DNA from: Syntrophosphaera sp035450685
GTDB lineage: Bacteria > Cloacimonadota > Cloacimonadia > Cloacimonadales > Cloacimonadaceae
Direction of reading: 5' to 3'
Length of the DNA stretch: 64,000 nucleotides
Assembly (NCBI GenBank): GCA_035450685.1
Contig: DAOTNF010000011.1
Coordinates: forward strand, 1 to 64,000
Shown: positions 1-8,077 of the stretch, one piece after another
How the letters are laid out: every line of letters starts with the position of its first letter
How positions within the stretch are numbered: the first letter of the stretch is position 1
Translations under genes and position numbers: made by a program
Notes under the pieces: model-generated
The model's database searches: none
The model's input: only the letters and a program-made list of their open reading frames with translations
Told to the model about the DNA's origin: nothing

Positions 1-47
1 CACGCCGCCAGCGTTCGTCCTGAGCCAGGATCAAACTCTCCATCATA
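1..47 (-). rRNA. 16S ribosomal RNA, 5' end only (partial)
   Basis: The reverse complement of bases 20-39 is the universal 16S 5' motif AGAGTTTGATCCTGGCTCAG, followed by GACGAACGCTGGCGGCGTG as in most bacterial 16S genes. The gene is read leftward and leaves the window after about 47 bases. The mature 5' end is placed about 8 bases before AGAGTTTG by analogy with E. coli. It is divergent from queC. The rest of the rRNA operon lies outside the window. Confidence 0.97.
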
Positions 48-98
48 ATTATAATGATTTTTGACAAGAGCCTTTCCTCTCATTCCCACTCTATATAC

Positions 99-110
99 TT
101 GTTAAAGATC
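99..110 (-). promoter_or_regulatory. boxA-like rRNA antitermination element in the 16S leader
   Basis: On the minus strand the leader reads GATCTTTAACAA, matching the core of the E. coli rrn boxA (TGCTCTTTAACA). It sits about 50 bases before the 16S start, inside the transcribed leader. In E. coli, boxA recruits NusB/S10 to make rRNA transcription termination-resistant. The function here is inferred from motif and position. Confidence 0.6.
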
Positions 111-151
111 TTGGCGTCCAGATGCAAGCATCATCAAACGCACGTTTTGTC

Positions 152-180
152 ATTTGTTTGAAATGCCGTTATTTTGTCAA
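152..180 (-). promoter_or_regulatory. candidate rRNA operon promoter
   Basis: A perfect TTGACA -35 box lies on the minus strand at 175-180. With a 17-base spacer the -10 position holds ACAAAT (152-157), a weak match. The placement upstream of boxA and the 16S gene fits an rrn promoter, but the weak -10 leaves the exact start site uncertain. Confidence 0.4.
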
Positions 181-460
181 CACAAATCTTTCGACAATCA
201 TCTACGCTCAGGACATACGCATTATTTAACATATTCTAATAATAGGCTGTTGCGCCTAGTTAAAATATTTTTCGTTTTCAAACCAATCATCGGTTCTAAA
301 CTCAAAAATATCGGAATTAAGTAAGCCGATCTACCCGAAATCAGAGCTTCTTTCCAGTAGGCATTTACCCAAAATTGACGTTATGCGGAAGAAAAGATAG
401 GAGCAGTAAGTGTTTATCGCATAATTACCCCATTCTAATAACTGAGAATCTATCTGACCT

Positions 461-546
461 ACCATAGTGCTCCATCCTTTGCTGCTAAAGCACTCCAAGC
501 CATCATCCTTAGGTCATCCTTATAAATTATAAGGTTGACCCCAGGT
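461..546 (+). repeat. Dispersed intergenic repeat family 1, copy A
   Basis: Contains the family core: cctttgctgct, then catcatccttaggtcatcc, then a palindrome centred on ttataaattataa, ending gttgaccccagg. Five relatives occur at 16984, 28717, 39700, 49122 and 56216. This copy lies between the 16S leader and queC. The palindromic second half (ggtcatccttataa / ttataaggttgacc) would form a hairpin in RNA. Short reading frames across it are by-products. Confidence 0.85.
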
Positions 547-645
547 TGACCCAGTCCTGACGGCGAGTTTGAAAGCTGAGCGAAAGAGGTGCTGGCTGTT
601 GTAATCCTGATTTGTGTCGGGACGTTTTGAAATTCTGCACTTGAC

Positions 646-659
646 ACAATACGTATTGT
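646..659. promoter_or_regulatory. 14-bp perfect palindrome before queC (possible operator)
   Basis: The sequence acaatacgtattgt is a perfect 14-base palindrome ending 18 bases before the queC start. It shares one base with a TTGACA sequence at 641-646. It could be a regulator site overlapping a promoter, but no good -10 follows and the queC Shine-Dalgarno is immediately downstream. It may be chance. Confidence 0.3.
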
Positions 660-677
660 AGCTGAGAAGGATAACAA

Positions 678-1385
678 ATGAATAAAACTATCAACAAACA
701 AACTGAACGCGCGATTGTTCTGCTGAGTGGAGGCATGGACAGCCTGGTGACCGCGGCAATAGCCAACAGGGACTGCCGGGAGCTGTTCTTTATGCACGCC
801 AACTATGGGCAACTCACAGAAAAGAGGGAGTTGCGGAGCTTTAATGAGCTGTGCAAACATTTCAAACCCAAACAGGCGAGAATCCTCAATTGGGATTGGT
901 TTGCGCAAATAGGCGGTTCCGCTTTGACAGACCCATCCATCGAACTGCCCTCCGGCGCGGAACAAGAAGGTGTTCCGATTACTTATGTGCCTTTCCGCAA
1001 CGCCAATCTGCTGGCTGCCGCTGTATCCTGGGCTGAGGTTTTACAAGCCGAAGCAATCTATATTGGAGCAGTGGAAGAGGACAGCAGCGGCTATCCAGAC
1101 TGCAGGGAAGTATTCTTTCGCGATTTTGAGAAACTGATACAGACAGGCACCTGCAACGAGTTTCCCATCCGCATCGAGACACCGGTTTTGCATCTTAGCA
1201 AAGCGGAGATCGTGAAGCTGGGCATGGAGTTGGGAGCGCCTTTTGCCCTTGCCTGGAGTTGCTATCAGGACAACGATACTGCCTGTGGCGTTTGCGCAAG
1301 TTGTCGCCTGCGCCTCAAAGCCTTTGCCCAGGCAGGCTATAAAGACCCCATACCCTATAAAATCAGACAGGCTACCGATGAATAA
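678..1385 (+). CDS. queC: 7-cyano-7-deazaguanine synthase QueC
   Basis: QueC converts 7-carboxy-7-deazaguanine to preQ0 using ATP and ammonia, in queuosine biosynthesis in the cytoplasm. The 235-residue protein opens with the PP-loop motif LLSGGMDSLVTAA (about residues 15-27). It ends with the family's zinc-binding cysteines, C-x7-C-x2-C-x2-C (from SCYQDNDTACGVCASC), just before the final helix. Its length is normal for the family. The ATG is preceded by GAAGG 7 bases upstream. The stop overlaps the asparaginase start, so the two genes are probably cotranscribed. No other queuosine genes (queD, queE, queF) are nearby. Confidence 0.93.
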   Translation: MNKTINKQTERAIVLLSGGMDSLVTAAIANRDCRELFFMHANYGQLTEKRELRSFNELCKHFKPKQARILNWDWFAQIGGSALTDPSIELPSGAEQEGVPITYVPFRNANLLAAAVSWAEVLQAEAIYIGAVEEDSSGYPDCREVFFRDFEKLIQTGTCNEFPIRIETPVLHLSKAEIVKLGMELGAPFALAWSCYQDNDTACGVCASCRLRLKAFAQAGYKDPIPYKIRQATDE

Positions 1386-2355
1386 GAACATCCTGATCAT
1401 ACTTACGGGCGGCACCATCTCCATGAAAGCCAAGGGAAGCATGGGTGTGGTACCCAGCTCCGAGTTGGCTGACCTGCTGCGTGAATTCCCTCAACTGGCC
1501 AGTGTGGCCAATATTGACGTCTTTGAATATATGAATCTGCCCAGCCCCTATATAACACCCCAAATGATGCTGGAACTGGCCAGGCTGATTGATCTGAAGA
1601 TAATAGACTACGACGGAGTGGTGATCACCCACGGCACGGACACACTGGAAGAAAGCGCCTATCTGTGCGACCTGGTGCTCACAACACGAAAACCGGTGGT
1701 CTTCACCGCGGCTATGAGAAGCGGTAGCGATATCGGCCTGGATGGTCCCCGCAACATCGTTGGGGCGGTGAGGGTAGCCAGCCATCACGACTCGGCTGAC
1801 AGAGGGGTTCTGGTGGTTATGAACGACGAAATACATACCGCCAGGGATGTGGTCAAATCGGATACCGGCAAAGTGGATGCCTTTCGCTCGATTGGATATG
1901 GCCCTCTGGGGAGCGTTGATCCGGACACCATCGTGTACCATCGCAGCGCCCTCTACAGGGAAAACGTGTGGACCGACAGATTAGACACAAATATCGATCT
2001 GATCAAAGCGGTGGCAGGCATGGATGGCAAATACATACTCAGTTCGATAGACAGCGGCGCCCGGGCAATCGTTATCGAAGCTTTTGGCCGTGGAAACCTG
2101 CCCAGGGATATTTTGCCAGAGATCAAGCAAGCACTCGCCCAGGGAATCCTGGTGGTGATCAGTTCCCGCACCTATACCGGAAGAGTGCTGTCTGAATATG
2201 GTTATGAAGGCGGCGGCAAGCATCTTGAGGACTTGGGCTGCATTCTGGCAGGAGACCTGAAAGGTGTGAAAGTGCGTTTGAAACTGATGGCCTTGTTTGG
2301 CAAATACAACGATCCTGACCTTGTAAAGCGTTTCTTTTTACAGAGCAGGAACTGA
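1378..2355 (+). CDS. ansA: L-asparaginase (type I-like, cytoplasmic)
   Basis: Predicted to hydrolyse asparagine to aspartate and ammonia. The 325-residue protein starts MNKNILIILTGGTISM, which holds the first catalytic threonine motif (TGGTI). The second motif, THGTDTLEESA, is near residue 83. There is no signal peptide, so a cytoplasmic enzyme is expected. The frame is open further upstream to 1243, but that part lies inside queC. The ATG at 1378 overlaps the queC stop by 8 bases and places TGGTI at the usual distance from the N-terminus. A role in amino-acid catabolism is inferred. A GatD-like amidotransferase subunit is less likely at this length. Confidence 0.88.
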   Translation: MNKNILIILTGGTISMKAKGSMGVVPSSELADLLREFPQLASVANIDVFEYMNLPSPYITPQMMLELARLIDLKIIDYDGVVITHGTDTLEESAYLCDLVLTTRKPVVFTAAMRSGSDIGLDGPRNIVGAVRVASHHDSADRGVLVVMNDEIHTARDVVKSDTGKVDAFRSIGYGPLGSVDPDTIVYHRSALYRENVWTDRLDTNIDLIKAVAGMDGKYILSSIDSGARAIVIEAFGRGNLPRDILPEIKQALAQGILVVISSRTYTGRVLSEYGYEGGGKHLEDLGCILAGDLKGVKVRLKLMALFGKYNDPDLVKRFFLQSRN

Positions 2356-2367
2356 GGGAGCTTTTTG

Positions 2368-3483
2368 ATGCCCGAGACAGTGAAAAAGATAGCTTTGTTG
2401 GGACCCGCGCCCCCCTTCAGAGGCGGAATCTCCCAGTTTGCCCTGATGCTCGGCAGAGAGTTCTTGCACAGAGGACATGAAGTGAAAATGTTCACCTTCA
2501 AGCGCCAGTATCCCAAGCTCCTTTTTCCCGGAGGAGAACAGACCACATCGTTCTCTGGCCTGGAAGGAATATCTGTACAGCGCGTCTTTACCCCCTATCT
2601 GCCTCAAAGCTGGAGATACGCCGTCAGTGAAATCCGCGCCTGGAAACCTGATCTGCTGATCGTATCATATTTCCTGCCCTGGTTTGCCCCCTCATATACC
2701 TGGATACTGAAAAAACTGGCGGATATCCGGATTGTATGCCTGGCACATAACATCGATTTCCATGAGAAATGGCCCGGAGCTGACCTGCTGAGCAGGAAGC
2801 TCTTTGCCCGGTGCCACAGCATAGTGCTCTTATCCGAAGCCTGCAAGCATGATTTGCAGAGGAAGATGCCCAATCATATAGCAGATAAGGGAATCTCCGG
2901 TTTTCATCCCATCTATGATTGTTATGCAAACAATCAAGCCTCGGGGGAAAAACCCTCCCAGCCCACGGCACTGTTTTTCGGCCTGATCAAGCCCTACAAA
3001 GGGCTGGATGTCTTGCTGGCTGCCACCAAGCAGGCTCTGAAGGTAATACCAGAACTAAAACTGATAGTTGCAGGTGAAGTTTACGGAAACAGCGAGCAGT
3101 ATCTGCAGATGATACACAGGCTGGGGCTCACAGAGGCTGTGGAAACGCAATTCAGATACATTGGCGAGGACGAGATCGGGCAAATCTTCCTAAGAAGCCA
3201 GGTTTGCGTGCTGCCATATAAAAGCGCCACGCAAAGCGGAGTGATTTCCACATCTTACAACTTTAACGTGCCGGTGATTGCATCTGACGTCGGCGGTTTG
3301 AGCGAGTATATCAGCCCCGGCGAGACGGGTTTACTTGTGCCGCCTGGCAATCCGGAAGCGCTGGCCCAGGCTATGATCCGCTATTTCAAGGATGGGATGT
3401 ATCTTTCCATGAGTAGCAACATCCCTGCGTATAAAGAACAGTATTCCTGGCAGAAGCTGGCAGATATATTCCTTCAAGCCTGA
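2368..3483 (+). CDS. Glycosyltransferase, GT4 family
   Basis: A 371-residue GT-B fold glycosyltransferase that probably adds a sugar to an envelope polysaccharide or glycolipid, donor and acceptor unknown. The N-terminus carries APPFRGGISQFA, the glycine-rich turn of family 4 enzymes. The C-terminal half has FGLIKPYKGLDVLLAA (about residue 205) and the closing SEYISPGETGLLVPPGNPEA, typical of the nucleotide-sugar site. The ATG at 2368 is chosen over a TTG one codon earlier because GGGAG lies 7 bases upstream. It follows the asparaginase by 12 bases and is separated from the next glycosyltransferase by one base. Confidence 0.85.
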   Translation: MPETVKKIALLGPAPPFRGGISQFALMLGREFLHRGHEVKMFTFKRQYPKLLFPGGEQTTSFSGLEGISVQRVFTPYLPQSWRYAVSEIRAWKPDLLIVSYFLPWFAPSYTWILKKLADIRIVCLAHNIDFHEKWPGADLLSRKLFARCHSIVLLSEACKHDLQRKMPNHIADKGISGFHPIYDCYANNQASGEKPSQPTALFFGLIKPYKGLDVLLAATKQALKVIPELKLIVAGEVYGNSEQYLQMIHRLGLTEAVETQFRYIGEDEIGQIFLRSQVCVLPYKSATQSGVISTSYNFNVPVIASDVGGLSEYISPGETGLLVPPGNPEALAQAMIRYFKDGMYLSMSSNIPAYKEQYSWQKLADIFLQA

Positions 3484-3484
3484 G

Positions 3485-4765
3485 ATGAAACTGCTGCTGA
3501 TCACCTATTACTTTCCTCCTTGCGGCGGAGCTTCGGTGCAGCGCTGGCTAAAGTGGCTGCCGGAGCTTGTGCGTCTGGGTCACGAGATCACAGTTATCAC
3601 TACCCTGAATGGTGATTATCCGGTCCTGGATGAAAGCTTGCTGGAAGAAGTACCCAGGGAAATCAAAGTGCTTCGCGTACCATCCCCAAGCCCGGGCAAG
3701 CTGTGGAAACTACTGTTCGGGGCAAATAGCCGGCTGCCCCATGGCAACCTGGATAACTCCAGAGACAGCGGGTTCCTGCGCAGGGCAATGGTATGGATCA
3801 GAGTCAACCTGATCATTCCCGATATGCGGCGAATATGGAATCCCCGGGCTTATAAAGCGGCAGTTGAACACCTAAGAAACAAACCCACAGACTTGGTAAT
3901 CACCACAGGGCCACCCCATTCCACGCATCTGATCGGATTGAAGCTAAAGACCAGATATAGGCTCCCCTGGGTCGCTGACTGGAGAGACCCATGGACGGGT
4001 ATTTATTATCTGAAGTTAAACCCACCCTGTGCTTTGAGCAGGAAGATAAATCTTGGGCTGGAACGCAAAGTTGCCAACAGCGCGGATATGAATATCGTGG
4101 TCTCACAGCATCTGGCCCGACATCTGGGAACAGCAAAAACCACTGTGATATACAACGGCTACGACGCCACCAAGCATTGCACCCTCGATGATCCCTCACC
4201 GCCACAAAAGTCTGATAAGTTTAAGATCAAGTACATTGGCAGGGTCACCGAAGGACAGAAACTCTTCGATATGCTGAACCTCATCCGAAATACCCTGGGG
4301 GACAAGGACTACGAACTGACTCTTTTGGGAACGGGATTAAATGATACACAGCTATCCCAGATGCGCGGCATGCTGGGCTCAAAACTACGGATTGTGGGTT
4401 TTGTGCCGCACAATGAAGCTCTCAGGGAAATGGCCGACGCTCATTTATTGCTGCTGCTGATCAACTACTATGAGGGATTTGAGGGCATGTTGACCACCAA
4501 GCTTTTCGAGTATCTCGCCAGCGGGGTGGAGATTCTTTGCCTGGGCCCGCATGGGAGCGAGGCTGAACAGTTGATCGATACCTACCAGGCGGGACAGTGT
4601 TTTGACTTGTCTGAGGCAGAAGCTGCGGCTCTGTTTATAAACAACAGCTATCAAGCCTGGCAACAAAATGCAAGGACAGTTAGAAGCATGGATATCACAG
4701 CTCTAAGTTCGCAGCAGCAGGCTCTTAGCTTGAATGATGTTTTGCTTGGGCTAAAAAAACATTGA
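3485..4765 (+). CDS. Glycosyltransferase family protein
   Basis: A 426-residue protein starting MKLLLITYYFPPCGGASVQR, a typical GT4 N-terminus (a beta strand followed by a glycine-rich loop). Later it has KIKYIGRVTEGQKLF and GFVPHNEALREMADAHLLLL, matching the C-terminal Rossmann domain of GT-B enzymes. No signal peptide. It begins one base after the preceding glycosyltransferase stop, so the two probably work on the same glycan. The closing E-x7-E motif is less clear than in the upstream gene, so the exact family is uncertain. Confidence 0.78.
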   Translation: MKLLLITYYFPPCGGASVQRWLKWLPELVRLGHEITVITTLNGDYPVLDESLLEEVPREIKVLRVPSPSPGKLWKLLFGANSRLPHGNLDNSRDSGFLRRAMVWIRVNLIIPDMRRIWNPRAYKAAVEHLRNKPTDLVITTGPPHSTHLIGLKLKTRYRLPWVADWRDPWTGIYYLKLNPPCALSRKINLGLERKVANSADMNIVVSQHLARHLGTAKTTVIYNGYDATKHCTLDDPSPPQKSDKFKIKYIGRVTEGQKLFDMLNLIRNTLGDKDYELTLLGTGLNDTQLSQMRGMLGSKLRIVGFVPHNEALREMADAHLLLLLINYYEGFEGMLTTKLFEYLASGVEILCLGPHGSEAEQLIDTYQAGQCFDLSEAEAAALFINNSYQAWQQNARTVRSMDITALSSQQQALSLNDVLLGLKKH

Positions 4766-4790
4766 CAGAAACAACTGGCATTTAATTTGT
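4762..4790 (+). promoter_or_regulatory. candidate promoter for rpsT
   Basis: TTGACA at 4762-4767, over the stop of the preceding gene, has ATTTGT 17 bases later. The -10 is weak. The pair resembles the candidate rRNA promoter near base 175: both carry TTGACA followed by GGCATTT. It would give rpsT its own transcript. Confidence 0.35.
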
Positions 4791-4822
4791 GCTCAAACGA
4801 TTAACATAATACGAGGAAAACC

Positions 4823-5077
4823 ATGCCCCAACACAAATCTCCAATGAAACGAATGAAGACTGATGCCAAGCGTCAAGCTCGCAACAACTATGTGAAACGC
4901 ACACTCAGGACACTGGACAAGCAGATCCGTTCAGAAATGCCTGCCGAAGAGAAGAATGAACTGCTGGACAAGATTTATTCGCAACTGGATAAAGCTGCCA
5001 AAAAAGGTGTGATCCACAAGCGTACTGCTTCCAGGCGCAAAGCGAGAGTGGCTGCATATATCAACAGCCTTAAGTAG
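4823..5077 (+). CDS. rpsT: 30S ribosomal protein S20
   Basis: An 84-residue, strongly basic protein beginning MPQHKSPMKRMKTDAKRQAR, with a central DKQIRSEMPAEEKNELLDKI and a C-terminal KAAKKGVIHKRTASRRKARV, the standard S20 pattern. It binds the 5' domain of 16S rRNA. GAGGAAAA lies just before the ATG. Flanked by a glycosyltransferase and mtgA. Confidence 0.96.
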   Translation: MPQHKSPMKRMKTDAKRQARNNYVKRTLRTLDKQIRSEMPAEEKNELLDKIYSQLDKAAKKGVIHKRTASRRKARVAAYINSLK

Positions 5078-5171
5078 AAGAATTATTTGAACCCCGCAGT
5101 CGGCATGGCTTTGGGTAAATATGGCGTGCCGGCTTGAAACTGGAATCAGGTGGCAACTGAGCAACTGATCT

Positions 5172-5846
5172 GTGAGCAACATGAAACGTAAGCGCAGCTT
5201 CATCAAAAGAGTCTTGCGTTTCGTTTGGAAGGCTCATTTATGGTTCTGGGGCATAGTGGCCCTTCTCAGCATCCTTTACAGTTTCGTTAACCCGCCTGTC
5301 ACTCCTCTGATGCTGCAACGATATCTGATTCGGGGCTACACCTGGCACAAACGTGATTTTATCAAGCTGGAACGCATCCCCAAACGCACAGTAAACATGA
5401 CTATCGCGCTTGAGGATGGTAATTTTTACAAACACTTCGGCTTTGAATGGAAGATGGTAAAAGAGGCTTGGCAGAAAAACAAGAAGTCTGGCCGTATCCG
5501 CTTCGGTGCAAGTACCATCAGCAACCAGGTGGCACGCACCATATTCCTGACCACAGACCGCAACTATCTGCGCAAGTATTTGGAGATCCAGGCCACCTTG
5601 ATCATGGAGATCATCATGAGCAAGGACAGGATGTTGGAGCTGTATCTGAACTATGTGGAATGGGGCAAGGGGGTGTATGGAATCGAAACCGCATCACTGC
5701 ACTATTACGGCACAAGCTGCAGAAACCTGAGCCGGGATCAGTCCATGCGCCTGGTCAGTATCCTGCCCACACCAATTCGCTATTCACCCAACCATCTTTC
5801 CGCCTCAGCCAGGCAACGCTATAGGATGCTGCAAAGGTACTTTTGA
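5172..5846 (+). CDS. mtgA: Monofunctional peptidoglycan glycosyltransferase
   Basis: Polymerises lipid II into glycan strands at the outer face of the inner membrane. One N-terminal transmembrane helix (about residues 18-38) is followed by a GT51 domain. Visible motifs are ALEDGNFYKHFGFEW (with the catalytic Glu), RFGASTISNQVARTIFL and the ELYLNYVEWGKGVYGIETA block. At 224 residues without a transpeptidase domain it is the monofunctional type. A GTG at 5172 or an ATG at 5181 could start it, and no strong Shine-Dalgarno decides. The stop overlaps the next gene's TTG start by 4 bases. Confidence 0.9.
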   Translation: MSNMKRKRSFIKRVLRFVWKAHLWFWGIVALLSILYSFVNPPVTPLMLQRYLIRGYTWHKRDFIKLERIPKRTVNMTIALEDGNFYKHFGFEWKMVKEAWQKNKKSGRIRFGASTISNQVARTIFLTTDRNYLRKYLEIQATLIMEIIMSKDRMLELYLNYVEWGKGVYGIETASLHYYGTSCRNLSRDQSMRLVSILPTPIRYSPNHLSASARQRYRMLQRYF

Positions 5847-7159
5847 CCCAAGAGCCTATGGAAGAGCGATTCCTGTATCACATCTGGGATGCCGGGCATA
5901 TGCAAAACGAGCTCAGGACCGTTACCGGCAAATCAGTCCAGGTCAAGTATCAGGGACAGTATAACACCAACCGCGGACCGGACTTTCGCAATGCGTTGAT
6001 CGAAATCAGCGGTGAACTGCTCCGGGGTGATGTGGAGATTCATTTGAACAGCAACGATTGGATCGCCCACAATCACCATGAAGACCACTATTACAACCAG
6101 GTGATCCTGCATGTGGTGTTGAATAGCAATGGGAAAAGCCAGACCATAAAGGAAAATGGAGAGCCGGTCGAAATCCTGGAACTAAAAAACCAGCTTAGCC
6201 AGGATATCGAGAAACTGCTTGCAGACCAGAAACTGGCGGAAGGAGCTGAACCATCTGGTTATTGCGACCTGTTATCCGCGGTGGATAACGATACGCTTGT
6301 CAGTATCCTAAACTTCCACGGCATTCAGCGCTTCCGCAGCAAAGTGCGCAGATTCAACGCCATGCTGTCTCTCAGCGACTTTGATCAGGTTCTGTATGAA
6401 GGGATCGTGGAAGCGCTGGGGTATGACAAAAACAAGCTCAACATGCTCAGCCTTGCTCAGGCCCTGCCTTTGGATAGAATCAAAGAATGGCGCAATGAAG
6501 GCATGTCAGCCCTGGACCTGATTTCCATATATTGCTGCGCCAGCGGTTTGATCAATAGATGTAAAAATCTGCTTAAACCGGAGTTTTACAGGATACTGGT
6601 CAATGCCTACGAAAAACAGAGGTTCTTTGCCAGAAACCTGGAAATTGACTGGCAGTTGTTTCGTATCAGGCCAGCTAATCACCCTGTTTATAGATTGATC
6701 GCGATCAGCGGACTGATTTTCAGGGCGTTGGATCAGGGATTGTTGAGTTATGTTCTGGACAGCGTTCCGGATTTTGAAAGGAATGCCAAAAAATCCTTTG
6801 CTTCCTTCTCCAATATTTTTACGGATTCGATCCTTCCCGGCACGGAGCATTTACCCAAACCGGGAAAGACAGTTGCCGCCAACATATATATAAACATTCT
6901 TCTGCCTTTGCTGGCCTTGTATTATGAAAAGCTGTCCAGACAGGAGCAGGCAAGGCAGGTCTTGGAACTGTATTCCTCCTTTCCTTCCTTGCAGGAAAAT
7001 CACATCACACGCTTTATGGCACGATATCTTAGCCCCGCCCAACAGAAAATAGCCAGCAGCAAATGCGTTCATCAGCAGGGTCTGATCGACCTGTTTTACC
7101 GCTATTGCAACTATCATTTATGCCAGGAATGTGTGTCGTCCCGAGCAAGAAATGGATAA
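5843..7159 (+). CDS. DUF2851 family protein
   Basis: A 438-residue cytoplasmic-looking protein whose N-terminal third matches DUF2851: YHIWDAGHM near the start, then YNTNRGPDFRNALIEI and RGDVEIHLNSNDW. The family is common in Bacteroidetes relatives and has no established function. The start is either TTG 5843, overlapping the mtgA stop with AAAGG 5 bases upstream, or ATG 5858. The C-terminus ends in a cysteine pair (CNYHLCQEC) that could bind metal. Overlap with mtgA suggests cotranscription but does not show a shared role. Confidence 0.75.
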   Translation: MTQEPMEERFLYHIWDAGHMQNELRTVTGKSVQVKYQGQYNTNRGPDFRNALIEISGELLRGDVEIHLNSNDWIAHNHHEDHYYNQVILHVVLNSNGKSQTIKENGEPVEILELKNQLSQDIEKLLADQKLAEGAEPSGYCDLLSAVDNDTLVSILNFHGIQRFRSKVRRFNAMLSLSDFDQVLYEGIVEALGYDKNKLNMLSLAQALPLDRIKEWRNEGMSALDLISIYCCASGLINRCKNLLKPEFYRILVNAYEKQRFFARNLEIDWQLFRIRPANHPVYRLIAISGLIFRALDQGLLSYVLDSVPDFERNAKKSFASFSNIFTDSILPGTEHLPKPGKTVAANIYINILLPLLALYYEKLSRQEQARQVLELYSSFPSLQENHITRFMARYLSPAQQKIASSKCVHQQGLIDLFYRYCNYHLCQECVSSRARNG

Positions 7160-7164
7160 AAAGA

Positions 7165-7194
7165 TTGACAAATCAGTTTTGCAAGAAGTTTATG
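7165..7194 (+). promoter_or_regulatory. candidate promoter for the 7276 gene cluster
   Basis: TTGACA at 7165-7170 has TTTATG 18 bases downstream, in a 116-base gap between coding regions. The -35 is perfect and the -10 moderate. It would drive the lipoprotein gene and perhaps the membrane-protein cluster that follows. Confidence 0.4.
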
Positions 7195-7275
7195 ACAAGC
7201 ATGTGTTTATTGGCAGACCCTGAACGAAACAACAAATCTGCTCCAGATAATATGATTTATTTGAAGGTAATGACA

Positions 7276-8061
7276 ATGATGAGAAAGTTCATTCTTGTAG
7301 TTCTAACGCTTATCCTGGTCCTGACCGTCACATCCTGCAACAAGGATAAGGGCAAGCTCCCCGACGGCAAGGAAAAGGTGACCGAGTATGCCACAATTAA
7401 TTCCGTCAAATCACTATTCCTGGCTTTGAATAGCGCGGATTACTCTTCCCTTAACCTGAGACTTTCCAAGACGGACTACAAGGCCAAAGGCGAAGCGGCA
7501 GTGGATGCTTTTTGCTGGGGTATGGTCAATGCAGACCTGTTGACAGCGCTTGCTTCCAATGATGTTAGAAGCCTGCCGGGAATTGCCTCGCATCTGAAAA
7601 CCCTGTCACCTACCTTAGCCCTTTCCAGTGTAGCCGATGAGTTTGACCAGCGCTCGCAACAGATTGTGAAGGAAGGCAATATCAAGGAAATGGATAAGCT
7701 CGCAAGCGGCTTGATAACCACTGTTGACCTCAAATTGATGGATGCCGGCCGGTATGACCTTTACACATATATGAGCCTCGGAGCCTGGACCCAAGCTTTA
7801 CATAGTCTGGCAAGCCTGTTGGAAAAGCATGGAGAGCAGACCCAGACAGGTATCCTGATCCAAACGGAAAACTGGGAAAACCTGTTGCACAACCTGCAAT
7901 TGATCGATGCCACAGATTTTCATCTGGGAATGGAAAAAACACTGCCATTGGTCAAGCAGCTTGCAGAAGTTTCCAAACAAAGCGTCGATGGCACATTAAA
8001 TAAGGAACAGTTGAGCAGAATAGTCTCCCTTTCCGATAGCTTAATCGCAGTTTATAAGTAG
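7276..8061 (+). CDS. Predicted lipoprotein of unknown function
   Basis: A 261-residue protein with a lipoprotein signal: MMRKFILVVLTLILVL followed by the lipobox VTSC, so Cys20 would be lipidated. The rest is helical-looking, without a motif I recognise. The start is ATG 7276 because GAAGG (7263-7267) is 8 bases upstream; the frame is open earlier but lacks a signal peptide there. It precedes a cluster of four unknown membrane proteins by 16 bases and may be their periplasmic partner. Confidence 0.78.
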   Translation: MMRKFILVVLTLILVLTVTSCNKDKGKLPDGKEKVTEYATINSVKSLFLALNSADYSSLNLRLSKTDYKAKGEAAVDAFCWGMVNADLLTALASNDVRSLPGIASHLKTLSPTLALSSVADEFDQRSQQIVKEGNIKEMDKLASGLITTVDLKLMDAGRYDLYTYMSLGAWTQALHSLASLLEKHGEQTQTGILIQTENWENLLHNLQLIDATDFHLGMEKTLPLVKQLAEVSKQSVDGTLNKEQLSRIVSLSDSLIAVYK

Positions 8062-8077
8062 ATGCGCGAGAGGATAT

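Noticed and set aside
560..677. preQ1 riboswitch before queC
   Set aside because: AGAGGTGCTGGCTG recalls part of the preQ1-I consensus, but the pairing partner (ACCCTCT) and the A-rich tail are missing.
459..965. Minus-strand open frame over the start of queC
   Set aside because: Antisense to queC and partly made of repeat copy A. queC has full family motifs on the plus strand.
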